The notes: generated by a model from the sequence alone, not told the origin. A stretch of 64,000 nucleotides of DNA from an uncultured Christensenella sp. (GCA_910579525.1 CAJTUK010000005.1:135133-199132); one strand, 5' to 3'. Shown: positions 40,784-50,900, numbered from the stretch's first letter. Program-made: numbers and translations.

Positions 40784-43091
40784 TTTTAAAATAACGGGGC
40801 TCGATTGCGCCAACTGCGCGCGCGAACTCGAAGAAGAGCTCAACAAAATAGAGGGGGTCAAAAGCGCTACGGTCGATTTCATGGCTCAAAAGGTCATAGC
40901 CGATTGTTCTGACCGGGTCCTTCAAACCGTCAAACAGGTCTGCAATAACTTCGAAGAAGTAAAAGTTGTCGAAGATGCTCCCAAACCCGATATCTGCGCT
41001 AACGGCGAAAAGATAAAAATAACCGGGCTTTGTTGCGCCAACTGCGCGCGCGAACTCGAAGAAGAGCTCAACAAAACGGAGGGAGTCTCCGCCACGGTAG
41101 ACTTCGTAAACGGGCAAATAATTCTCAACGCCACGGGCGAATCGCGTGAAAAGGCAATATATTGCATAACCCACTTCGAAGACGTAAAAATCGTTTCCGA
41201 AACGCCGAAAAGTAAGGGGATATTCCGCGAACGTTTAAAGGACATAGTCTGTCTTGCCTTGGGCGCGGCGTTCTTTATACCCGTGCTCGTGCTCGAACTC
41301 ATGGGGCTCACTCAAAGCAGTCTTGCCCTGCGCATACTCTCGTACGTATTTTTTGCAATCGCCTATATAGCGGTCGGTCACCCCGTGCTTATAAACACCG
41401 CAAAAAATATTGTCAAGGGCAAAATTTTCGACGAAAACTTTTTAATGACGGTCGCCTCGCTCGGCGCAATACTTCTCGGCATATTCGCGGGCGACGGGCT
41501 TGCGGAAGGCGTTGCGGTAATGCTCCTGTATCAGCTCGGCGAGCTTCTGCAAGGCGTAGCCGTGGGGTCGTCGCGCAAATCGATAGCCAAATTAATGGAT
41601 TTAAAGGCCGACTCCGCAACTCTGCTTGTCGGCGGCGAACAGCGCGTAATATCTCCCGCTGAACTTAAAACGGGCGACATAATATTGATAAAGGCGGGCG
41701 AAAAAATCCCCGTTGACTGCCGCATAGTGCGGGGTCAAAGCTCGCTCGATATGAAGAGTTTAAACGGCGAACCCCTCCCCCGCGACGTAAAGGAGGGGGA
41801 CGAGGCTCTGTCCGGCGGCATAAACCTTTCGGGCGTGCTCGAAGCGGAAGTTATACGCGAATATAAAAATTCCGCGGTTGCTAAAATCCTCGAACTGGTC
41901 GAAAACTCCACCGCAAAAAAATCCAAACCGGAAAAGTTTATAACCAAATTCGCAAAGTACTACACCCCCGCGGTGTGCCTCGCCGCAGTAATAGTCGCGG
42001 CGCTCGTTCCCACGGTAATATGCGCCGTTTACGGGGCTTTCGGGTGGGAAACGTATCGCGACTGGATATACAAAGCGCTCAATTTCCTCGTAATATCCTG
42101 CCCGTGCGCGCTGGTTATTTCCGTGCCGTTATCATATTTCGGCGGAATCGGCAGATGCGCAAAATCGGGCATACTCGTAAAGGGCTCAACCTGTTTAGAC
42201 GAACTCGCTCTCGCCTCGGTCGCCGCCTTCGACAAAACGGGCACCATAACGGAAGGCACGTTCGAAGTTTCATCGTGTTCTTCGGAGCGCGCGTTAAAAC
42301 TCATCGCCTCGGCGGAAAAATATTCTTCCCACCCCGTGGCGCGCGCCTTTTCGGGAATCGAAACGCAGGAGGTAACCTCCGCTCGGGAGATAGCGGGCAA
42401 GGGAGTTGAATGCCTTCTTAACGGTGAAGTTCTGCTCTGCGGTAACGCTTCGTTTTTAGAAGAAAACGGGGTAAAATTCGAACGCAAAAACAGTCTTTCC
42501 ACACTCGTGTACGCGGCGCTCGGCGGCGAATATATCGGGGTTGCGGAAATAGACGATAAAATTAAAGACGGCGCGGCGGAAGCCGTGGCGGAGCTCAAAA
42601 AGTCGGGCATATCCCGTACCGTAATGCTCACGGGCGACAACGAAGCGCGCGCCCGAGCGGTCGCTCAAAGGGCGGGAATAGATTCGTTTAAAGCGGGGCT
42701 GTTGCCCGACGGCAAGCTCGAAGAAGCAAAAAATCTCAAAAAAGAGGGTAAACTTCTCTATTGCGGCGACGGCATAAACGACGCTCCCGTAATGTGTGAA
42801 GCGGACTGTGCCGTTTCCATGGGCAAAGTCGGCTCGGACGCGGCTATCGAAGCAAGCGATATCGTGCTCGTCTCCGATAATTTAAAGCTCCTGCCGCAGG
42901 GCAGAAAAATTGCCAGATTCACGCGCAGACTCGTAAAAGAGAACATAGCAGGCTCGCTTATCGTAAAACTCGCCGTCATGGCTTTGAGCGTGTCGCTCGC
43001 GGGGTTCCCGCTTTTCGCCGCCGTTATCGCGGATGTTGGGGTTATGGTAATTGCGGTGCTCAACGCAATGCGCACAAACCTTATAAAATAA
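40776..43091 (+). CDS. cadA: P1B-type heavy-metal (Zn/Cd/Pb) efflux ATPase with two HMA domains
   Basis: The 771-residue ATPase has two N-terminal HMA domains with CANC metal sites at residues 11-14 and 87-90. It then has about eight membrane helices, the ion-path motif SCPCALVIS (about 440), the phosphorylation motif DKTGTITEG (about 485), SSHPVARAF, TGDNEARARAVA and GDGINDAPVM. CPC together with its ArsR/SmtB partner points to Zn2+/Cd2+/Pb2+ export (CadA/ZntA type) rather than copper. It is transcribed with the repressor. The two HMA domains are nearly identical in DNA around the metal site, suggesting recent duplication or gene conversion. A family-A repeat begins right at the stop. Confidence 0.93.
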   Translation: MNSFKITGLDCANCARELEEELNKIEGVKSATVDFMAQKVIADCSDRVLQTVKQVCNNFEEVKVVEDAPKPDICANGEKIKITGLCCANCARELEEELNKTEGVSATVDFVNGQIILNATGESREKAIYCITHFEDVKIVSETPKSKGIFRERLKDIVCLALGAAFFIPVLVLELMGLTQSSLALRILSYVFFAIAYIAVGHPVLINTAKNIVKGKIFDENFLMTVASLGAILLGIFAGDGLAEGVAVMLLYQLGELLQGVAVGSSRKSIAKLMDLKADSATLLVGGEQRVISPAELKTGDIILIKAGEKIPVDCRIVRGQSSLDMKSLNGEPLPRDVKEGDEALSGGINLSGVLEAEVIREYKNSAVAKILELVENSTAKKSKPEKFITKFAKYYTPAVCLAAVIVAALVPTVICAVYGAFGWETYRDWIYKALNFLVISCPCALVISVPLSYFGGIGRCAKSGILVKGSTCLDELALASVAAFDKTGTITEGTFEVSSCSSERALKLIASAEKYSSHPVARAFSGIETQEVTSAREIAGKGVECLLNGEVLLCGNASFLEENGVKFERKNSLSTLVYAALGGEYIGVAEIDDKIKDGAAEAVAELKKSGISRTVMLTGDNEARARAVAQRAGIDSFKAGLLPDGKLEEAKNLKKEGKLLYCGDGINDAPVMCEADCAVSMGKVGSDAAIEASDIVLVSDNLKLLPQGRKIARFTRRLVKENIAGSLIVKLAVMALSVSLAGFPLFAAVIADVGVMVIAVLNAMRTNLIK

Positions 43092-43206
43092 CGTATAAGC
43101 TTCGCATAACTTTGTCGCGCTCCGCTTTCCTTGCTCACGTACAAATAAGTACGCTCGCTGCGGTAAATGCTCGCGCTCCTCGTTCTGCTCGCTTCTCCGT
43201 TATTTA
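43092..43206 (+). repeat. Stop-proximal dispersed repeat, family A (copy 3)
   Basis: It begins at the base after the ATPase stop: TTCGCATAACTTTGTCGCGC, CCGCTTTCCTTGCTC, central GTAC...GTAC palindrome, CGGTAAATGCTCGC, CTCGTTCTGCTCGCTTCTC. A family-B repeat follows, as after copy 2. Confidence 0.75.
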
Positions 43207-43212
43207 ACACCA

Positions 43213-43260
43213 CCTTGTCATGTTGAGCTTGCCGAAACATCTATCGACTCTTCCGCAAAT
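43213..43260 (+). repeat. Dispersed repeat, family B
   Basis: CTTGTCATGTTGAGCTTGCC, then GAAACATCTATCGACTCTTCCGCAAAT without interruption. It is related to the second unit at 24148. Confidence 0.6.
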
Positions 43261-43315
43261 CAAAAACAATCCGCTCAAACCTTAAACAATTCTTTAAAAA
43301 ATAATCGACAAATTT

Positions 43316-43348
43316 CGGCAAACGCAATTCAAACGTTTGCCGTTTTTT
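43316..43348 (+). terminator. Intrinsic terminator overlapping the next promoter
   Basis: CGGCAAACG/CGTTTGCCG stem followed by TTTTTT. The 3' arm contains the -35 (TTGCCG) of the permease promoter. Confidence 0.85.
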
Positions 43349-43365
43349 CGTATGCGTGATATAAT
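43337..43365 (+). promoter_or_regulatory. Promoter of the purine permease gene
   Basis: TTGCCG (43337-43342), 17-nt spacer, extended -10 TGA-TATAAT (TATAAT at 43360-43365). Confidence 0.75.
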
Positions 43366-43388
43366 TGTGATAAACAAGTGAAAACGAT

Positions 43389-43426
43389 ACAGCCCCATGG
43401 GGCTGTTTGCCGTTTTAACGGCAAAC
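43389..43426 (+). promoter_or_regulatory. Double-hairpin 5' leader element
   Basis: ACAGCCCCATGGGGCTGT (43389-43406) overlaps by two bases the stem GTTTGCCGTT/AACGGCAAAC (43405-43426). No T-tract follows; the ATG is 58 nt further on. It does not resemble a purine riboswitch. Confidence 0.65.
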
Positions 43427-43484
43427 GGTTGCGTTAAAGGTTGACGTATTCGCTTAAAATAAAATTTTTTTGGAGGTCACTTTA

Positions 43485-45119
43485 ATGAGTGAAGAGAAAG
43501 AGCAGATTCCCGAAACCCAACCCGTAGAAGAACCCGTTTCCACGCTCGACAATTCGGTTGAAGGACAAGCTCCCGCGGCTGACGGAGTTGCGGAGGCGGC
43601 AGTCGAGTCCCCTCACAAGGGTTTTTTGGGCAAAGTTGACAATTTCTTCGGAATAACAAAGGCGAAGTCGAGCTTTAAAATCGAAATTATCGCAGGACTC
43701 ACCACGTTTATGGCTATGGTTTACATTCTTTTGGTAAATCCGGCAATATTCACGTCTGTCGATGCGGATTCGGGCGAACAAATTATCGGCGGACTGTCGT
43801 TTAATTCGATGTACATTGCTACGGCGCTCGGCGCGATAGTGGGAACCATGCTTATGGCGTTCCTTGCAAAAATGCCGCTCGCGCAGGCTTCGGGTATGGG
43901 CGTAAACGCGTTCGTCGTGTTCAACCTCTGCACAAGCGGACTCACCTATCCCAACGCAATGGTCTTCACTCTTTTGGACGGTGTGATTTTCGTTATTCTC
44001 ACCGCAACCGGTTTAAGAAAATACATCTTTACCGCTATTCCCGACGAAGTAAGAAAGGCCATAAACGTAGGACTCGGCTTATTTATCGCGTTTATCGGTT
44101 TGCAGAACGCGGGCGTTATAGTTAACGATAACTCCACGCTCGTAGGTCTCGTTTCTTTCAATATATTAAAACTTCACGCTCCCGTAAATCCCAGCGTATT
44201 CGCAGACGTAGTGGCGGGTAACGTAGTGGGCATGCTCCCCGCGTTGGTGGCTATTATCGGCGTTATCGCAATAGCCGTCCTTTCCAAAAAGAATATAAAG
44301 GGCGCAATCCTTTGGGGAATACTCGGTTCTACCGCGCTCTACTACATAATCGCAGGTATCGGCTTTGCGGCAGGCAACGAAGGTTGTAAAGAAATTTTCG
44401 CCTCCATTGCGGGAATTACAAATCCCTTCGAAGCGTTCAAATCCTGGGGCGTCGAGTCTGCGGGCAAAGTATTCTACGAAGGTTTCAATTTCAGCCATTA
44501 TCTCGGTATAGAGGGCAACAACGCAGGTTCGCTCGTTCTTCTTTTGATAACTTCCGCGCTTTCGCTCTGTATGCTCGATATGTTCGATACTCTGGGCACT
44601 CTCTACGGCGCTTGCTCCAAAGGCGGGCTCCTCGATAAAGAGGGCAACCCCATGAATATGAACCGTTGCATGCTTGCCGACGCTATTGCAACCTCGGTTG
44701 GCGCAATGGCGGGAACTTCCACCGTAACCACTTTCGTGGAATCCTCCGCAGGCGTTGCGGTCGGCGGCAAAACGGGCTTCACCGCGCTCATAACCGGCGT
44801 ATGTTTCCTCGTTGCAATGTTCCTTTCGCCCATAGCTCAATACATACCCAAAGCGGCTACCGCAACCGCTCTTATCTGGGTTGGCGTATTGATGATGTCA
44901 ACGGTTACCAAAATCGAGTGGACCGACCCCGCGAAAGCTCTTCCCGCTTTCCTCACCGTGGCGGTTATGGCGTTCGGTTACGAAATTTCTTACGGTATCG
45001 GTATAGGAATTATTTCGAGCGTAATCGTGAGAGTCTGCACTGGCAAAGTTAAGAGCATATCCGTTGTTACTTGGATTATCGCGGTGTTCTTCCTCGCAAC
45101 GTTCTTACTCACTCATTAA
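43485..45119 (+). CDS. NCS2-family purine permease (AzgA/PbuG type)
   Basis: The 544-residue protein has about 12-14 membrane helices and the hallmarks of COG2252 guanine/hypoxanthine/adenine permeases: KIEIIAGLTTFMAMVYILLVNPAIF, GMGVNAFVVFNLC, MLDMFDTLGTLYGACSKGGLLD, and AGTSTVTTFVESSAGVAVGGKTGFTAL. The substrate is probably a purine base taken up with protons; adenine is attractive because adenine deaminase lies two genes downstream. An acidic, low-complexity extension of about 50 residues precedes the conserved FFGITKAKSSFK start. ATG 43485 has GGAGG (43472-43476) at good spacing; the TTG at 43470 is rejected. Confidence 0.92.
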   Translation: MSEEKEQIPETQPVEEPVSTLDNSVEGQAPAADGVAEAAVESPHKGFLGKVDNFFGITKAKSSFKIEIIAGLTTFMAMVYILLVNPAIFTSVDADSGEQIIGGLSFNSMYIATALGAIVGTMLMAFLAKMPLAQASGMGVNAFVVFNLCTSGLTYPNAMVFTLLDGVIFVILTATGLRKYIFTAIPDEVRKAINVGLGLFIAFIGLQNAGVIVNDNSTLVGLVSFNILKLHAPVNPSVFADVVAGNVVGMLPALVAIIGVIAIAVLSKKNIKGAILWGILGSTALYYIIAGIGFAAGNEGCKEIFASIAGITNPFEAFKSWGVESAGKVFYEGFNFSHYLGIEGNNAGSLVLLLITSALSLCMLDMFDTLGTLYGACSKGGLLDKEGNPMNMNRCMLADAIATSVGAMAGTSTVTTFVESSAGVAVGGKTGFTALITGVCFLVAMFLSPIAQYIPKAATATALIWVGVLMMSTVTKIEWTDPAKALPAFLTVAVMAFGYEISYGIGIGIISSVIVRVCTGKVKSISVVTWIIAVFFLATFLLTH

Positions 45120-45135
45120 TTCAAATCAACTTCTG

Positions 45136-45164
45136 CCGCCGCTTTCAAAGCGGCGGTTTTTTTT
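45136..45164 (+). terminator. Intrinsic terminator
   Basis: CCGCCGCTTT/AAAGCGGCGG stem followed by T8. It closes the permease transcript. Confidence 0.92.
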
Positions 45165-45268
45165 GTGTTTTTTAACCGATTCTACCGCAATTCGACTTTA
45201 TTCTATTGTGAAATTGTGTGAAAACGTGTTAAAATCAAACCGTAAACGTGCAAAAACGGAGATGTAAA

Positions 45269-45958
45269 ATGAATAATTTCGGCGACTTTTTATACGCTTT
45301 GCGTAAAGAAAAGGGTATTACGCAGGCTCAACTCGCGCAGGAACTGGGTGTTACGAACAAAGCTGTGTCTAAATGGGAAACGGGCGAAGCCATGCCCGAA
45401 ACCTCGCTCCTCGTTCCGCTTTCAAAGATTTTCGGCGTGACCGTAGACGAACTTTTAAACGGTGAAAGAAAGCGGGAACATAATTCTATCGGCGGCGAAA
45501 GCGCGGAGTTTCCCTCGCCCGACTATATAAAAAACCATATGTTTACGCGAGGCAAAGAAGAGAGCGCAACGCTCGGCGACAAAATCTGCGGCGCGCTCTG
45601 CGGCTTGATCGTAACGCTCGGATTTATCTCGTATCTGTTGGTCGGTGTGTTTACTTCGCTGTGGCATCCTTATTGGATAATTTCGGCAGTCTGTCCGCTT
45701 ATCTGCGGCATAATAGGGTGTATATTCGATATGTGCAACCCCTTAAAGCGAGAAAAAAAGCGCGCGAAAGGTGAGAATCCTTACACGGGTAACATATGCG
45801 GAGTTATAATTCTTTCTTCCGTAATCGCCTATCTGTTCGTCGGTGTTTTCACTTCTTTGTGGCACCCTTACTGGGTAATAGTGGCGGCGGGGGGTGTCGC
45901 TTGCTTCGCAATCGGTTGCGTTGGAGACGTTATCGAACACGGAAAAAACAAAAAATGA
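45269..45958 (+). CDS. XRE-family HTH regulator fused to a duplicated membrane domain
   Basis: The 229-residue protein has an N-terminal HTH (NNFGDFLYALRKEKGITQAQLAQELGVTNKAVSKWETGEAMPETSLLVPLSKIFGVTVDELLNGE). A linker leads to two similar membrane hairpins, each with two helices and the shared motif (F/Y)LxVGVFTSLWHPYW (about residues 120-170 and 185-225). This suggests a membrane-tethered transcription factor that senses a membrane or extracellular signal. The ATG at 45269 has GGAGAT upstream; TTG/ATG-like alternatives further upstream lack the HTH context. It sits between permease and adenine deaminase and might regulate them, though that is only positional inference. Confidence 0.85.
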   Translation: MNNFGDFLYALRKEKGITQAQLAQELGVTNKAVSKWETGEAMPETSLLVPLSKIFGVTVDELLNGERKREHNSIGGESAEFPSPDYIKNHMFTRGKEESATLGDKICGALCGLIVTLGFISYLLVGVFTSLWHPYWIISAVCPLICGIIGCIFDMCNPLKREKKRAKGENPYTGNICGVIILSSVIAYLFVGVFTSLWHPYWVIVAAGGVACFAIGCVGDVIEHGKNKK

Positions 45959-45966
45959 CTTTATTC

Positions 45967-45996
45967 GGCCCGCCCGCTTGAAAAAGCGGGCGGGCT
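45967..45996 (+). terminator. Intrinsic terminator containing a promoter -35 in its loop
   Basis: GGCCCGCCCGCTT/AAGCGGGCGGGC-type stem around GAAA, followed by a short T-rich stretch. The TTGAAA of the ade promoter lies in the loop region. Confidence 0.78.
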
Positions 45997-46006
45997 GTGT
46001 TATAAT
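45978..46006 (+). promoter_or_regulatory. ade promoter
   Basis: TTGAAA (45978-45983), 17-nt spacer, TATAAT (46001-46006). Confidence 0.7.
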
Positions 46007-46035
46007 ATCCTTACGTTATATTTACGGAGGAAATT

Positions 46036-47748
46036 ATGCTCGAAAAATATATTCTCGCCGCAAGGCGGGCGGAAAAGTGCGATTTGGTGTTAAAAAACGC
46101 GGAGTATATCGACGTTTTTACCGCAACCGTTAAAAATGGAGATATAGGTATAACAGGCGGTAAAATAGTCGGCGTAGGCGAATATTGCGGAAAAAAAGAA
46201 ATAGACTGCAAAGGGCTTACCGTGCTTCCCGGATATATCGACGGACACGTGCATATAGAGAGCTCGCAGCTCTCGCCGGAAGAGTTCGCCTCTTTGATAG
46301 TCCCCCGCGGCACCACTACGATAATAGCCGACCCGCACGAAATAACCAACGTTTGCGGTATGGCGGGTTGCGAATATATCGCAAAAGCGTCTCAAAGCGT
46401 TCCGCTTGACGTAAAAATACAGCTTCCCTCTTGCGTGCCCGCAACACCTTTCGAAACGAGCGGTGCGACGCTCAACGGAGCAGACATTCAAAAGTATATT
46501 AAATACGAATATATATACGGGTTGGGCGAGTTTATGAATTATCCCGGCGTAATCTTTTGCGACCCCGACGTAATCAAAAAACTCGAATCCGCCCATGCGG
46601 AAGGCAGGATTATAGACGGCCACGCTCCCGCCGTATACGGCTACGAGCTCAACGCATACCTCTGCGGCGGCATATCCACCGACCACGAGTGCGTAACCAA
46701 AGAGGAGATAGAAGAAAAGATTTCAAAAGGTATGTACGTGCATATCCGTCACGGCTCTTCTACGCAGAACCTCGGCAATGCAAAATATATTACGTCCGCG
46801 AATATGCGTCGTTTTATACTGTGTACCGACGATAGGCACGCAGCCGATTTAAAGGAAAAGGGGCACCTCGACGACGCCTTGCGCAAGCTCGTTGCGGGCG
46901 GGTTGGACCCCGTTACCGCGGTAATATGCGCCACTTTAAACTGCGCCGAGTGTTACGGGCTCAAATGGAAGGGGGCGATTGCGCCATTCTATACAGCCGA
47001 CCTCGTAGCCGTGGACAATCTCAAAAATTTCAACGCCAAACACGTAATAAAGGACGGCGAAGAAGTGGCGTTAAACGGCAAACCGCTGTTCGATACCTCA
47101 AAACGCTATCTGCCGGAAAGCGTTCTCAATACGGTGCGCCTTAACGAAATAAAGGCAAAGGATTTTATATTAAAACTTAATGGCAAAAAGGCGAAGGCGA
47201 TGACCATAGAGCCCGGCGGCGTGGTCACCGGTTGCGAGATAGTAGAAGTGGAAAGCAAAAACGGCGACGTTGATCTCGAAGGAACGGATTTGTTGAAACT
47301 CAACGTCGTTGAAAGGCATAAGCTCACGGGCAATATAGGCAGGGCGCTTTTCAAGGGCTACGGCTTTAAAGGCGGGGCGATGGGCATAACCATAGCTCAC
47401 GATTCGCACAATATAATTCTGCTCGGCGACGATAACGAGAGTATGGCAAAGGCGGCAAACCGCTTAAAAGAGATAGGCGGCGGCATGGTAATAGTTGACA
47501 AAAAAACCGGCGAAACGCACTCGTTAACGCTGGATATTGCGGGGTTAATGTCCTCGCGCGACGCGGAAAGCTTACAGCGCGACAGCCGCGCCCTCATAGA
47601 GCGCGCTCACGCAATGGGCGTAAAAAGGGATTTCGAGGCGTTTATGTCTCTCGCGTTTCTTTCGCTCGCGGTGATTCCCAAACTCAAAATAACGGACGCG
47701 GGACTTTTCGACGTGGAAAAGTTTTCTTTTACAGATATAAACGCGTAA
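46036..47748 (+). CDS. ade: Adenine deaminase
   Basis: Ade converts adenine to hypoxanthine and ammonia. The 570-residue metal-dependent amidohydrolase has VLPGYIDGHVHIESSQLSPEEFA (metal His pair), VPRGTTTIIADPHEITNVCG, GEFMNYPGV, IDGHAPAVYG, STDHECV and FILCTDDRHAADL, followed by the C-terminal Ade-specific region with AMGITIAHDSHNI. The length fits the AdeC family (about 570-600). GGAGG precedes the ATG. Hypoxanthine would enter IMP and then GMP through guaB-guaA elsewhere in the window. A strong terminator follows. Confidence 0.95.
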   Translation: MLEKYILAARRAEKCDLVLKNAEYIDVFTATVKNGDIGITGGKIVGVGEYCGKKEIDCKGLTVLPGYIDGHVHIESSQLSPEEFASLIVPRGTTTIIADPHEITNVCGMAGCEYIAKASQSVPLDVKIQLPSCVPATPFETSGATLNGADIQKYIKYEYIYGLGEFMNYPGVIFCDPDVIKKLESAHAEGRIIDGHAPAVYGYELNAYLCGGISTDHECVTKEEIEEKISKGMYVHIRHGSSTQNLGNAKYITSANMRRFILCTDDRHAADLKEKGHLDDALRKLVAGGLDPVTAVICATLNCAECYGLKWKGAIAPFYTADLVAVDNLKNFNAKHVIKDGEEVALNGKPLFDTSKRYLPESVLNTVRLNEIKAKDFILKLNGKKAKAMTIEPGGVVTGCEIVEVESKNGDVDLEGTDLLKLNVVERHKLTGNIGRALFKGYGFKGGAMGITIAHDSHNIILLGDDNESMAKAANRLKEIGGGMVIVDKKTGETHSLTLDIAGLMSSRDAESLQRDSRALIERAHAMGVKRDFEAFMSLAFLSLAVIPKLKITDAGLFDVEKFSFTDINA

Positions 47749-47755
47749 ACGGGCT

Positions 47756-47790
47756 CCCCCGACGGCTTTAAGCCGTCGGGGGTTTATTAT
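47756..47790 (+). terminator. Intrinsic terminator
   Basis: CCCCCGACGGCT/AGCCGTCGGGGG stem followed by TTTATTAT. Confidence 0.9.
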
Positions 47791-47892
47791 GCGAAAAATG
47801 CGTTTATAAATAGATATAGGGTAAAAAAAGGCTTAAAAGTCAAATTCGGTCAATTTTTTTAATTCTAAATTGTAAAAAATTACCTAAAAAAT

Positions 47893-47921
47893 TTTACTTA
47901 TTTCACGTTTTATAGTACAAT
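47893..47921 (+). promoter_or_regulatory. secA promoter
   Basis: TTTACT (47893-47898), 17-nt spacer, TACAAT (47916-47921). Confidence 0.65.
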
Positions 47922-47955
47922 TAAAAAAGACGATTATAATTTCAAGGATTTAATT

Positions 47956-50900
47956 ATGGGACTCATCAAATATATTCTCGGAGCGGATTCGAGAAGCGCA
48001 CTCAAAAAGCTCAATAAACTTGCCAACAAAGTGGAAGCTCTCGAAGACAAGTATTCCGCAATGGACGACAAAGAGCTCAAAGACCAGACCCGCGTTCTGA
48101 AAGAACGGCTTGAAAAAGGCGAAACGCTCGACGATATTATGTTCGACGCGTTCGCGGCGTTCAGGGAGGCGAGCTGGCGCGTGCTCAAAATGAAGCACTT
48201 CCACGTGCAGATAGTCGGCGGTATATGCCTGCATCAGGGCCGTATTGCGGAAATGAAAACGGGTGAAGGTAAAACCCTCGTTTCAACTCTGCCCGCATAT
48301 CTCAACGCGCTTACGGGCAAGGGTGTGCACATAGTGACGGTAAACGATTACCTTGCAAAGCGCGACGCCGAGTGGATGGGTAAAGTCCATAAGTTTATGG
48401 GGCTGACCGTGGGCGTAGTAGTTCCCGGAATGGACGACGCGGAAAAACAGAAAGCGTATAAGTGCGACGTTATTTACGCAACCAACAACGAACTCGGCTT
48501 CGATTATCTGCGAGATAACCTCAAAACTTCGATTCCCGCAATGGTTCAGCGCGAACTCAACTATTGCATAATCGACGAGGTCGACTCCATTTTGATAGAC
48601 GAGGCGAGAACCCCCCTCATAATCTCGGGCAGGGGTGGAGAAAGCTCCAAACTTTACGAGGACGTCGATAAGTTCGTGCGCACTTTGAACGGCGGTTTCG
48701 ACGACGATAAAAAGGACGCGGAAAAGAACGCGCCTTCCAAGAAAAAGAAGGATAGCGAAGAAGCCCGCGCCGCTGCCGAAAGGCTTGAAAAAATCCTTGA
48801 AGCAATGGAAAACTGGGACTATATAATAGACCGTAAGGACAAGTCCGTTACCATAACCGAAAAGGGCGCGGAAAAGGCGGAACGCTTCTTTAACATACGC
48901 AACCTCGGCGATATAGAAAACGCCGATTTAAACCACCATATACAGCAGGCTTTAAAGGCGCACGAGCTGTTCCATAACGGCGAGGAATACATCGTTTCGC
49001 CCGACGGCGAAATTCTTATTGTAGACGAATTCACGGGACGCGTCCTCAACGGCAGACGTTATTCCGACGGACTTCATCAGGCTATAGAGGCAAAGGAACA
49101 CGTTAAGGTCAAAGACGAAAACAAGACCCACGCAACCGTTACCTTCCAGAACTATTTCCGCCTTTACAAAAAACTTGCCGGCATGACCGGTACCGCTATG
49201 ACGGAAGAGGACGAGTTCAGAACTATTTATTCACTCGACGTCGTGCCTATTCCCACCAACAGACCCGTTCAGCGCGTGGACTATGCGGATATGATTTATT
49301 CCACGGTAGAGGGCAAAAAGAAAGCTATCGTAAACGAAGTAGTGGAGCGCCACGCAAAGGGTCAGCCTATTCTTATAGGTACCGTTACGGTAGAGAGGTC
49401 GGAAGAAATTTCCCGACTTTTGAGAAGAAACGGAATTAAGCACAACATACTCAACGCAAAAAATCACGAACGCGAAGCGGAAATAGTCGCGCAGGCGGGC
49501 AGACTTAACGCCGTGACCATAGCCACCAACATGGCGGGGCGCGGAACGGATATTCTGCTTGGCGGCAACCCCGAATATCTCGCTAAAAAGCGCATGCGCG
49601 AAGAGGGTTACGACCACGAAATGGTGGAGGTTGCAATCTCTTATGCGGACAGAGAATTTTCAGAGGAAGAGCAGGTCGCTCGCAAACGCTACGCCGAGCT
49701 CTACGACGGATATAAAAAGGAAACAGACGCCGAAAAGAAAGAGGTTATAGAAGCGGGCGGGCTTTGCATACTCGGCACCGAAAGGCACGAAAGCCGCCGT
49801 ATCGACAACCAGCTCCGCGGACGAAGCGGACGTCAGGGCGACCCCGGCGCTTCCGTATTCTTCATATCGCTCGAAGACGACCTTGCAAAGAGGTTCGGCG
49901 GCGAGAGAATGAAGCAGCTCTATTCGGTGTTCAAAATAGACGAGGATCAGTGTCTTCAATCCAAAATGCTCACCCGCAGCGTAGAGAACGCGCAAAAGGC
50001 GATAGAGGGCAGAAACTTCGGTATAAGAAAGCACACGCTCCAATACGACGAAGTAATGAACGAACAGCGTAAAACCATTTACGGCGAAAGGCTCAACGTT
50101 TTGCGCGGCGCCGACGTGCACGAGCAGATGTTAAAATATATCCCCGATTATATCGAAAAGGTCGTAGGCGAAACGGTAGACACCGCGGCTATGCCCGAAA
50201 AGTGGGACGAGGAAGCGCTTAACAACGCTTTGCGCCAGCGCGTTTATCCCGACGAGTGCGAGTTTGTCATAACCCGCGAAATGCTCGAGCGCTGGGATTA
50301 TCAAAAGGCAATCAGTAAAATTTCGAAGGAAGTTATAAAAGCTTACGAACAAAAGATCGTAAACATTTCCGAAATGACCGACGGGCAGGTTGACTATCGT
50401 CAGGTTGAAAGAAACGAACTTTTGCGCGGCGTAGATAAAAACTGGATAGATCACATAGACGCGATGGATCAGCTCCGCAAGGGCATAGGTTTGCGCGGAT
50501 ACGCCCAGCAGGACCCTGTAATCGCCTACAAGCAGGAAGGTTACGAAATGTTCGACGAAATGATTGACCGTATTCAGACCACGACTATTTCCCGCCTTTT
50601 GAAGGGGCAGATAGTGCGCGTGCAGAACGGCGTTCCCGTAGCGCCCCAGAGACCGCGCAACGTGGCTCCCGTAAATCCCGCGGTTGCGGCTCGCGCGCAG
50701 GAAATGATGCAACAGCGTATAAAGGAGAGGGAAGAGGCTGAAAAGAACGCGCAACCCGCGCCCGCCGAACCCGAAAAACAGCCCGAAGCGCCCGCCCGCG
50801 AGAGCGGCCCCGCGATAGGCGACGCTCCGGAGCCTCCCAAGGATTTGGCTACGAATATCGGCGGAAAGCAACTCCCCAAAGTTAACGCTAAAAATTCGAA

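Noticed and set aside
43320..43484. Purine riboswitch upstream of the permease
   Set aside because: The aptamer's conserved loop sequences are not present; the leader contains only two palindromes.
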